DNA from: Phycisphaerae bacterium RAS2
Lineage (GTDB): Bacteria > Planctomycetota > Phycisphaerae > UBA1845 > UTPLA1
Reading direction: 5' to 3'
DNA length: 64,000 bases
Assembly: GCA_007753915.1 (NCBI GenBank)
Contig: CP036352.1
Span: 3,039,306 to 3,103,305 of the forward strand
This document shows, piece by piece, positions 18,096-25,892 of the stretch (its first letter is position 1; each line of letters starts with the position of its first letter). Below the pieces are notes generated by a model. The model worked only from the letters and a program-made list of their open reading frames with translations. It was not told the DNA's origin and did no database searches. The position numbers and the translations under genes were made by a program.

Positions 18096-20371
18096 GCGCG
18101 GCGAACCTGCGGCTGCATCGGCGACCTCGGCTCGAGCGACTCGCCCTTGGGATAGGCGATTCGGCCGTGGTGAATCGCACGCAGGCTGCGCACGATGCTC
18201 TCTTCGATCCCCGCCAGTTCCTTCAGGGTGATATCGCAATCATCAAACTGACCGTCCATCAGCCGGTCCATGATGATCTCGTGTACGACTGTCTCAATTC
18301 GACCGGCCGTCGGGTCTTGCAGGCTGCGCACCGCCCCTTCCACACCGTCGCAGATCATCAGGATCGCCGATTCGCGCGATCGCGGTTTCGGCCCGGGGTA
18401 GCGAAACTCCGTCTCGTCGGCCTCGCGCTCGTCGCGGCGGCCGCTGCGCACTTCCTGTTCCGCCATCGCATGAAAATACTTCACCACCGTCGTGCCGTGA
18501 TGCTCGGCGATGAATTGATGAAGCACCATCGGCAGACTGTGCTCTTTCGCCAGCGCCAGGCCGTCCTTCACGTGCGCGAGGATCACCAGCAGGCTCATCG
18601 TCGGCGCGAGGTTGCGATGGGCGTTCTCGCGCGTTTCCTGGTTCTCCACGTAGTACGCCGGCTTGCACATCTTTCCGATGTCGTGGTAATACGCCCCGAC
18701 CCGCACCAGGAGTCCGTTCGCCTCGATTTCCTCGGCGGCCGATTCGGCGATGCTGCCGATCAGGTGGCTGTGCTGCCACGTGCCCGGCGCGCGTTCGATA
18801 AGTTGCCGCAACAACGGATTGCTGGTGTCGGCCCACTCCAGAAGCGTCAGGTTGGTTGTGATGCGAAACACTTTCTCGATGATCGGCAGCAGCACCAGCA
18901 CGACGCTCGCCCCGATCAACGCGGCCAGCGCCGCCCGCGCGGCCTCGCTCGCGATCAGCGACACCGATTCTCCCATGACCAGCCCGAGGAACCCCGTGCT
19001 GATCGCGCCAACCAGCGCCGTCACGCCGCCGATCTCGACCATCCGCAGCCGCGTGCGAATCTCGCCCAGCAGCAGGATCACGACCGCCGCCACACTCAAG
19101 AACACCACCAGCAGCCCGTCAGGCACTTCCTCGGTGATCGCCAACAGCAGAGCCAGGCCCGCCGTCATGCCGATCGCGAAGATCTGTGAATAGGCAATCG
19201 TCAAGATCGCGGCCGTCATCGTCACCGCCGCAACGCTCCAGATCGGGCTGGTCCCCAGGCTGGTCAGCAGCAGCCGATCGGCGAACAGCATCACCAGAAG
19301 CAACCCCGCCAGCGCCAACGCCCGCGTCGGCTTCTGCGCGATGCGCGGCTGACATCGATAGGTGTACACCGCCAGGCCCGCCGTCAGCAGCGCGATCATC
19401 CCGAAGATGCCCGCTTTTTTCTTGCGCCAGCCTGCCAGCAGGCGCGGCTCGACGTTGCGCTGATTCAGGTACTCCTCATGCTCCGCCTTCAGCAAGGCCA
19501 GCGTCTCGCCATCGAGCACGCCCGGCTTCATCAGGCGATCACCCGCTTGGAAACTGTCCTTCACGGGAGGAAGCGCCGCGGCTTCCTCCAATTTCGCCTT
19601 GGTCTGGTCCACGTCGTAAACAAACAACGGCTCCGGCTTGCTTTCCGGCGGATTGATCACGTTCTTGACGATCGAGACCAACGTCGGGCGAACCGCTGAC
19701 GGGAACAGGTCTCGCACCAGTTCCTGCGCCAGCCGGTCCACGTGGTCGCTGTTTATGGCGTAGATCAGCCGCTCCTTGGCCACCGGCACAAACACGCCGT
19801 CGCCACGCTCCAATTGCACGACCCCTGCCGTGCTGCGAATCTCGCGCTCGATGTCCGCGCGCTCGATCATGTTTCGCTGTGTCAGCCGTTGCGAGCACTG
19901 ATCCACATCGCGCTGGAACGCTGCGATTCCCGCATCATCCCCCATCGCGTTCAGCGCGTCGTATCCCGCGCGATCCAGCGACCAGCGCTTGCCGTGCGAC
20001 TCTCCAAACTGCTCAAAACTCTCGACCGCCTTCACCGCCGCGAACAAGTCGCGAAAGCCCGATGCAATCCCATCCACCACGCGATGGTTCAGCCGAAAGT
20101 AGTCCGGCACTTCCTGTTGTGCGGTCTTGCGCGCTTCGGCCGTCCGGCTCTGATTGACGCGCTCGAAATTGATTCTCGAAAGGATCGGCTGCTCGATCTC
20201 CTGCCCGAGGTAGTAAGGCAGGCGCTCGTCCCCCGAAAGCACGATCAAGGACGCTCCGCCCCAGAAGCAGAACGCAATCACGATCGGCCAGCTAAGCAAA
20301 CGACGAACCCGGTCCCGCAGCGGGATTTCGCGTTCGCCCGATCGTCGCCGAGCTTCATCCTGTCGTAACAA
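18092..20371 (-). CDS. 7TM-HD phosphohydrolase, PgpH-like (c-di-AMP phosphodiesterase family)
   Basis: This 759-residue protein follows the PgpH plan: an N-terminal membrane helix, an extracytoplasmic region of about 280 residues, seven membrane helices (about 325-520) and a cytoplasmic HD domain. The HD motif is YYHDIGK with His563-Asp564, preceded by WQHSHLIGS and followed by AEHHGTTVVKYF. PgpH enzymes hydrolyse cyclic di-AMP in Gram-positives; in other phyla the substrate is less certain. Downstream ybeY overlaps by four bases and recO follows, an order often conserved around PgpH. The predicted start is TTG at 20371; no ATG precedes the first membrane helix in a better position. Confidence 0.85.
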   Translation of the reverse strand: MLRQDEARRRSGEREIPLRDRVRRLLSWPIVIAFCFWGGASLIVLSGDERLPYYLGQEIEQPILSRINFERVNQSRTAEARKTAQQEVPDYFRLNHRVVDGIASGFRDLFAAVKAVESFEQFGESHGKRWSLDRAGYDALNAMGDDAGIAAFQRDVDQCSQRLTQRNMIERADIEREIRSTAGVVQLERGDGVFVPVAKERLIYAINSDHVDRLAQELVRDLFPSAVRPTLVSIVKNVINPPESKPEPLFVYDVDQTKAKLEEAAALPPVKDSFQAGDRLMKPGVLDGETLALLKAEHEEYLNQRNVEPRLLAGWRKKKAGIFGMIALLTAGLAVYTYRCQPRIAQKPTRALALAGLLLVMLFADRLLLTSLGTSPIWSVAAVTMTAAILTIAYSQIFAIGMTAGLALLLAITEEVPDGLLVVFLSVAAVVILLLGEIRTRLRMVEIGGVTALVGAISTGFLGLVMGESVSLIASEAARAALAALIGASVVLVLLPIIEKVFRITTNLTLLEWADTSNPLLRQLIERAPGTWQHSHLIGSIAESAAEEIEANGLLVRVGAYYHDIGKMCKPAYYVENQETRENAHRNLAPTMSLLVILAHVKDGLALAKEHSLPMVLHQFIAEHHGTTVVKYFHAMAEQEVRSGRRDEREADETEFRYPGPKPRSRESAILMICDGVEGAVRSLQDPTAGRIETVVHEIIMDRLMDGQFDDCDITLKELAGIEESIVRSLRAIHHGRIAYPKGESLEPRSPMQPQVRRA

Positions 20372-20582
20372 GGAAGCGGTTCCTTCAATCCACCGGCTGT
20401 AGCCGGCTTCTTGCGGTCATCGCGCCGCACGACCAGTCATCCGCCGTGCAGCACCGCCGTTTTCCCCCGGGGAGATTTTAACTACCCATGGGGCCAATAC
20501 CCGAATAAGCCTATCGCCCGGTGAGGGTTTCGTCATCACCTTTCGCGGGTATTCATGTCCAAAACAAGGCTCATCGATACAA

Positions 20583-20597
20583 GGTAATCATATTACC
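20583..20597. repeat. Short palindrome in the gap upstream of the HD hydrolase gene
   Basis: GGTAAT-CAT-ATTACC is a perfect 6-3-6 inverted repeat in the 246-base gap between the DUF309 gene and the HD hydrolase gene, both on the minus strand. It could be a regulator site for the latter, 212 bases from its start, but nothing else supports this. Confidence 0.3.
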
Positions 20598-20617
20598 GGA
20601 CTTACGTAGGATGGCCT

Positions 20618-21217
20618 TCAACTTTTCACAGGTAACTCGATAAACGGAAATTCCATTGGTGAGTGGGCCGGTTCCCCGCTCGAAACGGCTCGCGCGAAGT
20701 ATTCAGCCGCCGATCGGGTCCACGGTGCGAGACTCAATCCCATGTACCGGTCCATGCCGGCTTCGTTCAACGCTATCGAAAGATGCATCATCAAAGACGC
20801 CCGCAACCGCTCGACACCGGCCAAGTGACCCGCCCGGGCCTGCGAATCCGACCCGGCTGCCTCGGCAAGGTAGAGCTTCAGGTGACAGGCCGACACCTGT
20901 ATCAACCCCTGAAGAAAATGCCGCTGGGCGGATTCGGCGGGAACGACGCGCCACAAGTCCTCCCAGACCTCGTGCGCTTCCCACCAGAAGGCATGGTTGT
21001 GCAGGTCGCATCCATATAGATATTCGTCGCATTCTCGCCAGGCTTCAGGGGGGCGAAAGGCAGCCGCCGGTCTAACATGCCCCGGCGGTTCGTAACTGTG
21101 GCCCCTCGGATCGGCCGCCGGATGCGGGTCCCGCCCCGGCGTGAAGCGATACGGCGGAAACGGTCGCTCCGAATAGCGCGGGTGGGCGATCAGAAGACGC
21201 GTGTCGTGCGAAGTCAT
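20618..21217 (-). CDS. DUF309 family protein
   Basis: The product has 199 residues, and its middle carries the family hallmark FWWEAHEVWEDLWR, followed by QRHFLQGLIQVSACHLKL. DUF309 proteins are small helical proteins found in diverse bacteria and archaea, with no established function. The start at 21217 is an ATG; the 73-base gap to the divergent lpxI should hold promoters for both. No signal peptide or membrane segment is visible, so it should be cytoplasmic. Confidence 0.8.
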   Translation of the reverse strand: MTSHDTRLLIAHPRYSERPFPPYRFTPGRDPHPAADPRGHSYEPPGHVRPAAAFRPPEAWRECDEYLYGCDLHNHAFWWEAHEVWEDLWRVVPAESAQRHFLQGLIQVSACHLKLYLAEAAGSDSQARAGHLAGVERLRASLMMHLSIALNEAGMDRYMGLSLAPWTRSAAEYFARAVSSGEPAHSPMEFPFIELPVKS

Positions 21218-21290
21218 CGCGTTGCACTATACCACGTTCCCGCGCGAGCATTTCGCACTTCCGCTGCGATTCGGATAGACTGACCGAGCG

Positions 21291-22130
21291 ATGAAACAAA
21301 CGCTCGGACTGATTGCAGGCGAGGGTGAATTCCCCCTGCTCGTGCTGCGCGGGGCGAAGGCCGCGGGCCTGCGCGTGGCCGTCGTCGGCCTGCGCGAGTG
21401 CTATCTGCCCGCGGTGCGCGAAGAAGCCGACGACTTCCACGAAGCCGGCATCGCGCGGCTGGGCCGCTGGATTCGGCTGCTTCGCCGCGCGGGTGCTTCA
21501 CAAGCCGTCATGGCCGGTCGTGTCGCCAAGACGCGGATCGTTGCCCTCCCGTGGTGGCGGCAGTTGTTAGCCTATTGGCCGGACTGGACGAGCCTTCGCG
21601 TGTATTATTTCGGCGCGGCGGATCGGCGGAACGACTCGCTGCTCGGCGCGGTCGCCGACGAGATGATGCGAAAGGGCGTGACGTTGATCGATTCAACAGC
21701 CTACTGTCGCGATGCCTTGGCGGGCGACGGCGTCCTCACGCGCGGCGCGCTCACCGAAGCGCAGGCCGCCGATGTGGAGCTCGGCTGGACCATGGCGAAG
21801 GAAATGGGCCGGCTCGATGTCGGTCAGTCGGTGGCCGTTTTCTGCAAGGATGTCATCGCGGTGGAGGCGATCGAAGGCACCGACGCGATGATCGCGCGGG
21901 CCGGCCAGCTCTGCAAAGCCGGCGGGTGGACCCTCGTGAAGACGGCCAAGCCGAATCAGGACATGCGGTTCGACGTACCGACGATCGGCGCGACCACAGT
22001 GCAACGCGTCGCCGAGGCCCGCGGCAAGGTCATCGTCGTCGAGGCCGATAAGACGCTGATCCTCGAACGCGAAAAAACCATCGAGTTGGCGAACAAACTG
22101 GGCATCGTGATCGTCGGACGAAGAGGGTAA
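21291..22130 (+). CDS. lpxI: UDP-2,3-diacylglucosamine pyrophosphatase LpxI
   Basis: LpxI hydrolyses UDP-2,3-diacylglucosamine to lipid X in lipid A synthesis and replaces LpxH in many bacteria. The product of 279 residues is the normal length and begins GLIAGEGEFPLLV, a typical LpxI start. Other family segments are QAVMAGRVAKTRI and the C-terminal DVPTIGATTVQRVAEARGKV. Its presence implies the organism makes a lipid A-type lipid. It stands alone here, divergent from the DUF309 gene. Confidence 0.88.
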   Translation: MKQTLGLIAGEGEFPLLVLRGAKAAGLRVAVVGLRECYLPAVREEADDFHEAGIARLGRWIRLLRRAGASQAVMAGRVAKTRIVALPWWRQLLAYWPDWTSLRVYYFGAADRRNDSLLGAVADEMMRKGVTLIDSTAYCRDALAGDGVLTRGALTEAQAADVELGWTMAKEMGRLDVGQSVAVFCKDVIAVEAIEGTDAMIARAGQLCKAGGWTLVKTAKPNQDMRFDVPTIGATTVQRVAEARGKVIVVEADKTLILEREKTIELANKLGIVIVGRRG

Positions 22131-22290
22131 AGGTGAATTGCGAACAGCCATCGGCGAATGGCGAAGTCGTAAGGTGCGCCCTCGACGCACCGCGAATGGC
22201 CGCTCTTCATAATTCGCTATTCTCGCTTGCGCTTCCGTCCGATTAAACCGCGAGGGCGGCATTCGCACAGGCCAAACGATTAGGGATCGC

Positions 22291-23226
22291 ATGGATTTTC
22301 TCGTCACCGGCGGCGCCGGTTTCATCGGATCGCATCTTGTCGAACGCCTCGTCGGCATGGGCCGCACCGTGCGCGTGGCCGACAGCTTCATCACCGGCAA
22401 GAAGAGAAACCTCGCGCCGTTTGAAGGCAAGTACGAAATCATCGAAGGCGATTTGTCCGACCCGGCGATCTGTGCCCGCGCCGTCGCCGGCGTGCGCGTC
22501 GTGCTTCATCAGGCGGCGCTCGGCTCGGTACCCAAGAGCGTGGCCGACCCGGCGACAAGCCATCGCAACAACGTGCAGGCGACATTCAACCTCCTTGACG
22601 CGGCGCGCCAGGCGGGTGTGAAGCGGTTCATCTACGCCGCCAGCAGCTCGGCCTACGGCGAGTCTCCGACGCTGCCCAAAGTCGAATCGATGTCGACCAG
22701 CCCGCTTTCGCCCTACGCCGTGCAGAAGCTCATGGGCGAATACTACCTGTCCGTCTTTCACCGCTGCTACGGCATGGAGACGATTTCGCTGCGTTACTTC
22801 AACGTCTTCGGCCCGCGGCAGGACCCGCACGGCCAGTACGCCGCTGTTATCCCGGCTTTCGTGAGCGCCATGTTGAAAGGCAAGTCACCGATCATCTACG
22901 GCGACGGCGAACAGTCGCGCGATTTCACCTACGTCGAGAACGTCGTGAACGCCAACATGGCAGCCATCGAGGCAAAGGCCCTGCACGGCGAGGTCGTGAA
23001 CATCGCGTGCCACGATCGCGTCACGCTGAACGACATGATCGGGCACTTGAACAAGCTGCTCGGCACAACCATCACACCGACTTACGCCCCGGCCCGCGCC
23101 GGCGACATCAAGCACTCCTACGCCGACATCCGCCTCGCCGAACAGGTGATTGGGTATAAGCCGACCGTCACGTTCGCCGACGGCCTGGCCCGGGCGATCG
23201 ACTGGTATCGCAAGAACCTGGATTGA
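22291..23226 (+). CDS. NAD-dependent nucleotide-sugar epimerase (extended SDR)
   Basis: This 311-residue protein is an extended short-chain dehydrogenase. The NAD-binding GGAGFIGSH is at the N-terminus, the catalytic region has SSSAYGE and SPYAVQKLMGEYY (YxxxK), and RYFNVFGPRQDP follows. The sequence resembles UDP-GlcNAc/UDP-glucose 4-epimerases of the WbpP/GalE group, which supply sugars for surface polysaccharides. The exact substrate cannot be fixed by eye. A TAGGGA precedes the ATG. The NeuB-like gene 5.5 kb away could share a surface-glycan role, but they are not in one operon. Confidence 0.83.
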   Translation: MDFLVTGGAGFIGSHLVERLVGMGRTVRVADSFITGKKRNLAPFEGKYEIIEGDLSDPAICARAVAGVRVVLHQAALGSVPKSVADPATSHRNNVQATFNLLDAARQAGVKRFIYAASSSAYGESPTLPKVESMSTSPLSPYAVQKLMGEYYLSVFHRCYGMETISLRYFNVFGPRQDPHGQYAAVIPAFVSAMLKGKSPIIYGDGEQSRDFTYVENVVNANMAAIEAKALHGEVVNIACHDRVTLNDMIGHLNKLLGTTITPTYAPARAGDIKHSYADIRLAEQVIGYKPTVTFADGLARAIDWYRKNLD

Positions 23227-23927
23227 ATCACTCGCCACGCCGGATTTCCTAATCGCTGCGCAAGCGATTGCCGAGCCGGGCCAATCATGGCTCGGTGAAT
23301 GCGCGCAAGCAATCGAACATTGCTTCTGTACCACTGCTTCAAGCAGTGGCACTCTGAATTGCCGCTGACTTCACTTCCCATCATCGACTCGCCACTGACT
23401 TCCTGGCTCAACATCGACGCGCCGGTGCATTCTGTGAAACTGCTGCAAGCAGTGGCACTTTGAATCGCCGGAGGGCGCGCGCACGTTGCCGGCGGCTTCA
23501 GCCGCCGGACAGAGGCTCCCAAATAGACCCTTACGTCCGGAGGACGGACGAGTCTTGATTTCGATCATGAACTCATGTGTTTGCGAACATGACTCCCATT
23601 CGCGCTCGTCCGCCCTGCCGGGCGGCGGAACAAATCATGAGAGGGGCCCCAACCCACCAGGGGCTTGCTCGCTAACGCTCGCCGCGCCCCTGGCAACGTT
23701 CGTGCGCCCTGCGGGCGGGGGGGCTCTGTTGGCGAAGAACGATTCAAGGGAATCGAAGTTTCCCGAAGTTTACTATCGATAACGCAAGCCGGACGAATCA
23801 TCGGTCTTTCCAACAACTGGCGCGGGCGCTGGGTGAGCGTGTGGCGACGCGATTCACCCTGTGTGGGAGTTCTTCGATCACGAAGCGCACCGCCGTATCA
23901 TATCGGTGTGCATCGTCCACGAACCGC
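23227..23927. other. Non-coding spacer rich in hairpin repeats
   Basis: This 701-base stretch separates the epimerase from the restriction-modification island. No frame in it looks like a protein. It contains at least four inverted repeats, listed as the repeat entry here, set in phrases repeated with small changes such as AGTGGCACTCTGAATTGCCG at 23344 and AGTGGCACTTTGAATCGCCG at 23451. A mosaic of dispersed intergenic repeats is the best description. Confidence 0.6.
23331..23693. repeat. Cluster of four hairpin-forming repeats
   Basis: The elements are: CCACTGCTT-C-AAGCAGTGG at 23331-23349 (9-1-9); ACTGCT-GCA-AGCAGT at 23439-23453, a shorter variant; CCGGCGGCT-TC-AGCCGCCGG at 23489-23508; and CCAGGGGC/GCCCCTGG arms at 23657-23693 enclosing GCTCGCTAACGCTCGC. 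A near copy of the first lies at 33784-33807. None has a T-run, so they are unlikely to be simple terminators. Confidence 0.75.
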
Positions 23928-24938
23928 TCAAACGAACAATGGCTGTTCGGTGAGATAGTCTCGCACGTCAACGGATTGGCCAGCTAGTATCGACGCGTGA
24001 AGTGTCGAAAGCCGATCTTCGGCTGTCCGTGTGTCAATAAACCGAAACGCTGAGGCTGCGATGTACTCACGATCAGCTTCGAAAGCCATCCATCGCCGAC
24101 CTTCGATTTCTGCTACTGCGCCGGTGGTGTTTGATCCCGCAAAGATATCAAGGACGATGTCACCGGGGTTCGTGAGGAATCGAATAAAAAACTCTGGTAG
24201 CTTTGGCGGGAATCTCGCGGGATGGCTCGGAATGCCCAGCGCTTTGCATCCGCGCAAATATTGGCCGTTTGATTCGGAGTTCGGAATCTGCAGTAGATTC
24301 GATGGGATTGAGCCACCGTTGTCTTTGCCAAAGTTGCCGCTGATGTCATGCCCTGATGGCCGTTTCTTTGGGCTGTAAAATCCCTCGGGATCGGAGATTA
24401 GCTTCTTCATCCTCTCGCTGTATTCCGTGAGCACCTTGGACACATCCGCCCTGGGCCATTCGGACTTTGAAAACCACCACACTGTATTTACTGAATCTTT
24501 GGCCCGAATCTTTCGTTTGTTGACCCACTCGATGGGACTAGGAAGCTTAGAGGGGTTGAACCAGTAGAAGTCCTCGGCCAGCTTGAAGCCGACCTCGTCG
24601 CACACACGGATGGCGAAGCGAAACGGATACAAGCTGCGTACCGGCACGCCCTTTTCATACGCGCCCCCAATGTCGATGACAAAGCTGCCATCGGAACAAA
24701 GCTTCCTAAAAACCAGCTCTGCAAACTGAAGCAGCCAATCAACGTACTGATCCTGCGCCTTGTTGCCGTAATCTTTTTGACGTTGAAGAGCGAAAGGCGG
24801 ACTGGTCATCACAAGATTGATGCTTTCGTCCGGAAGCTCGGTCAGCAGATGGAGCGCATCACCCCGGAATGCCGCACCCCATGCCGTTCGATAGGCAGGC
24901 ACGCTGTCCATTTTCGGTAACTCGATCGGTTGACCCAT
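23928..24938 (-). CDS. PvuII-like site-specific DNA methyltransferase (N4-cytosine type)
   Basis: The 336-residue product has the catalytic motif TSPPF at residues 45-49 and the SAM-binding motif DIFAGSNTTG in the C-terminal part; this order defines beta-class amino-methyltransferases. From memory of the family, many segments match M.PvuII (ALQRQKDYGN, DFYWFNPSKLPSPIEWVNKR, RPSGHDI, HPARFPPKLPEFFIRFLT), and the length is the same. M.PvuII methylates the inner cytosine of CAGCTG to N4-methylcytosine, and this enzyme likely shares that target. AAGGAG lies nine bases before the ATG. It is divergent from the controller and nuclease genes, the PvuII arrangement, and protects host DNA from the nuclease. 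Confidence 0.92.
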   Translation of the reverse strand: MGQPIELPKMDSVPAYRTAWGAAFRGDALHLLTELPDESINLVMTSPPFALQRQKDYGNKAQDQYVDWLLQFAELVFRKLCSDGSFVIDIGGAYEKGVPVRSLYPFRFAIRVCDEVGFKLAEDFYWFNPSKLPSPIEWVNKRKIRAKDSVNTVWWFSKSEWPRADVSKVLTEYSERMKKLISDPEGFYSPKKRPSGHDISGNFGKDNGGSIPSNLLQIPNSESNGQYLRGCKALGIPSHPARFPPKLPEFFIRFLTNPGDIVLDIFAGSNTTGAVAEIEGRRWMAFEADREYIAASAFRFIDTRTAEDRLSTLHASILAGQSVDVRDYLTEQPLFV

Positions 24939-24962
24939 GCCAAGTGCTCCTTGGTGGACGCT

Positions 24963-24986
24963 ACTTTACGTCTGTGGACGTAAAGT
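24963..24986. promoter_or_regulatory. C-box operator of the restriction-modification system
   Basis: ACTTTACGTC-TGTG-GACGTAAAGT is a perfect 10-4-10 inverted repeat between the divergent methyltransferase and controller genes. The symmetry and the TGTG centre resemble known C-protein boxes of the PvuII group. It lies 18 bases before the proposed controller start and 25 bases from the methyltransferase start, so a bound controller could act on both. GACG-TAA-AGTC at 24977-24988 may form part of an overlapping second half-site. Confidence 0.85.
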
Positions 24987-25003
24987 CGTCAAGGGGGCAC
25001 GCT

Positions 25004-25249
25004 TTGGGAACTGTGGTAGCCAGAAAGTTTAGACCGCGCCCGCGAGAAACGTTTGCCGCAAACGTACGCAGGCTTAGGAAATCACGCGGGCTATCCCAGG
25101 AAGCCCTCGCCCTCGCCGCCGGACTGCACCGCACATATGTGGGGTCGATCGAACGCGCTGAGCGAAACGTCTCCATCGACAACATGGAAAAACTCGCCAT
25201 CGCGCTTGGTGTGCCACTCACTGAGTTGGTGCGGGAGCTGTCCACATGA
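25004..25249 (+). CDS. Controller (C) protein of the restriction-modification system, XRE family
   Basis: The product of about 81 residues is a single helix-turn-helix domain: VRRLRKSRGLSQEALALAAGLHRTYVGSIERAERN carries the Gln/Glu of helix 2 and the TYVGSIE recognition helix seen in C proteins such as C.PvuII. C proteins bind the C-box as dimers, first activating and then limiting their own and the nuclease genes. The frame is open further upstream, but TTG at 25004 has GGGGG about eight bases before it and gives the usual length; GTG at 24974 lies within the C-box and is less likely. The stop overlaps the nuclease ATG in ATGA, coupling their translation. Confidence 0.88.
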   Translation: MGTVVARKFRPRPRETFAANVRRLRKSRGLSQEALALAAGLHRTYVGSIERAERNVSIDNMEKLAIALGVPLTELVRELST

Positions 25250-25749
25250 CCCCCCATCTAGATTATGAAGAGCTACGACGCCTTTTTCCAGCCGTAAGAG
25301 CGTACCAAGAACTTGCCTCGAAGCATGGCATTGCGGATATCTTCCAAGACAACGGCGGCAAGATTCTCCAGGTATTGTTGCTGACGGGCCTTACGCACAT
25401 TGCGAGCCGCGAGGGAAACGACGCGCGCGATGCGGACGGCCGTGAATACGAATTGAAGTCGGTCAACATCGAGCTTCGAAGCGTCTTCACGACGCACCAT
25501 CACATGAATCCTCGGATAATAGCGAAGTACCGTACAGTTGATTGGGTCTTCGCAATTTATCGAAATATCGAACTCGCGGAGGTTTATCTCGTCACTGCCG
25601 CGCAGCTAGAATCGTTCTTCGAGAAGTGGGAAACGAAATGGCACACTGACGGCGAGCGCGATATTAATAATCCGAAGATACCGGTTCGATTCGTCCGCGA
25701 CGTTGGAAAGCTGATTTACAAGAGCGAGACGGAAAAACCGGAGCTATAA
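25246..25749 (+). CDS. PvuII-like type II restriction endonuclease
   Basis: The product has 167 residues against 157 for PvuII and is recognisably homologous along most of its length: GIADIFQDNGGKILQVLLLTGLT, EGNDA, YELKS, THHHMNP and DINNPKIPV match the PvuII sequence as I recall it. The catalytic residues are Asp59, Glu69 and Lys71, equivalent to PvuII Asp58, Glu68 and Lys70. The HHH at 84-86 corresponds to the base-contacting histidines. It should therefore cut CAGCTG as a homodimer, giving blunt ends. The short extra C-terminal tail is charged. It is translated from an ATG overlapping the controller stop by four bases. All key residues are present, so it appears functional. Confidence 0.93.
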   Translation: MTPHLDYEELRRLFPAVRAYQELASKHGIADIFQDNGGKILQVLLLTGLTHIASREGNDARDADGREYELKSVNIELRSVFTTHHHMNPRIIAKYRTVDWVFAIYRNIELAEVYLVTAAQLESFFEKWETKWHTDGERDINNPKIPVRFVRDVGKLIYKSETEKPEL

Positions 25750-25892
25750 CCGAACTCTGTTGATGGCGACGGTGTCCTGGCTCCCACGCGATGAATTGAT
25801 GGTAACAGGCCCTTGAGAACCGCATTCCCCGCCCTGTGCAAGCCAGTTAAATCGTTATACGATGGCCCGCTGGAAAGGAATCCGCATCTGCC

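Noticed and set aside
23227-23927. CRISPR array in the repeat-rich spacer
   Set aside because: The repeats are different hairpins with irregular spacing, not identical direct repeats separated by similar-length spacers. No cas gene is present in the window.
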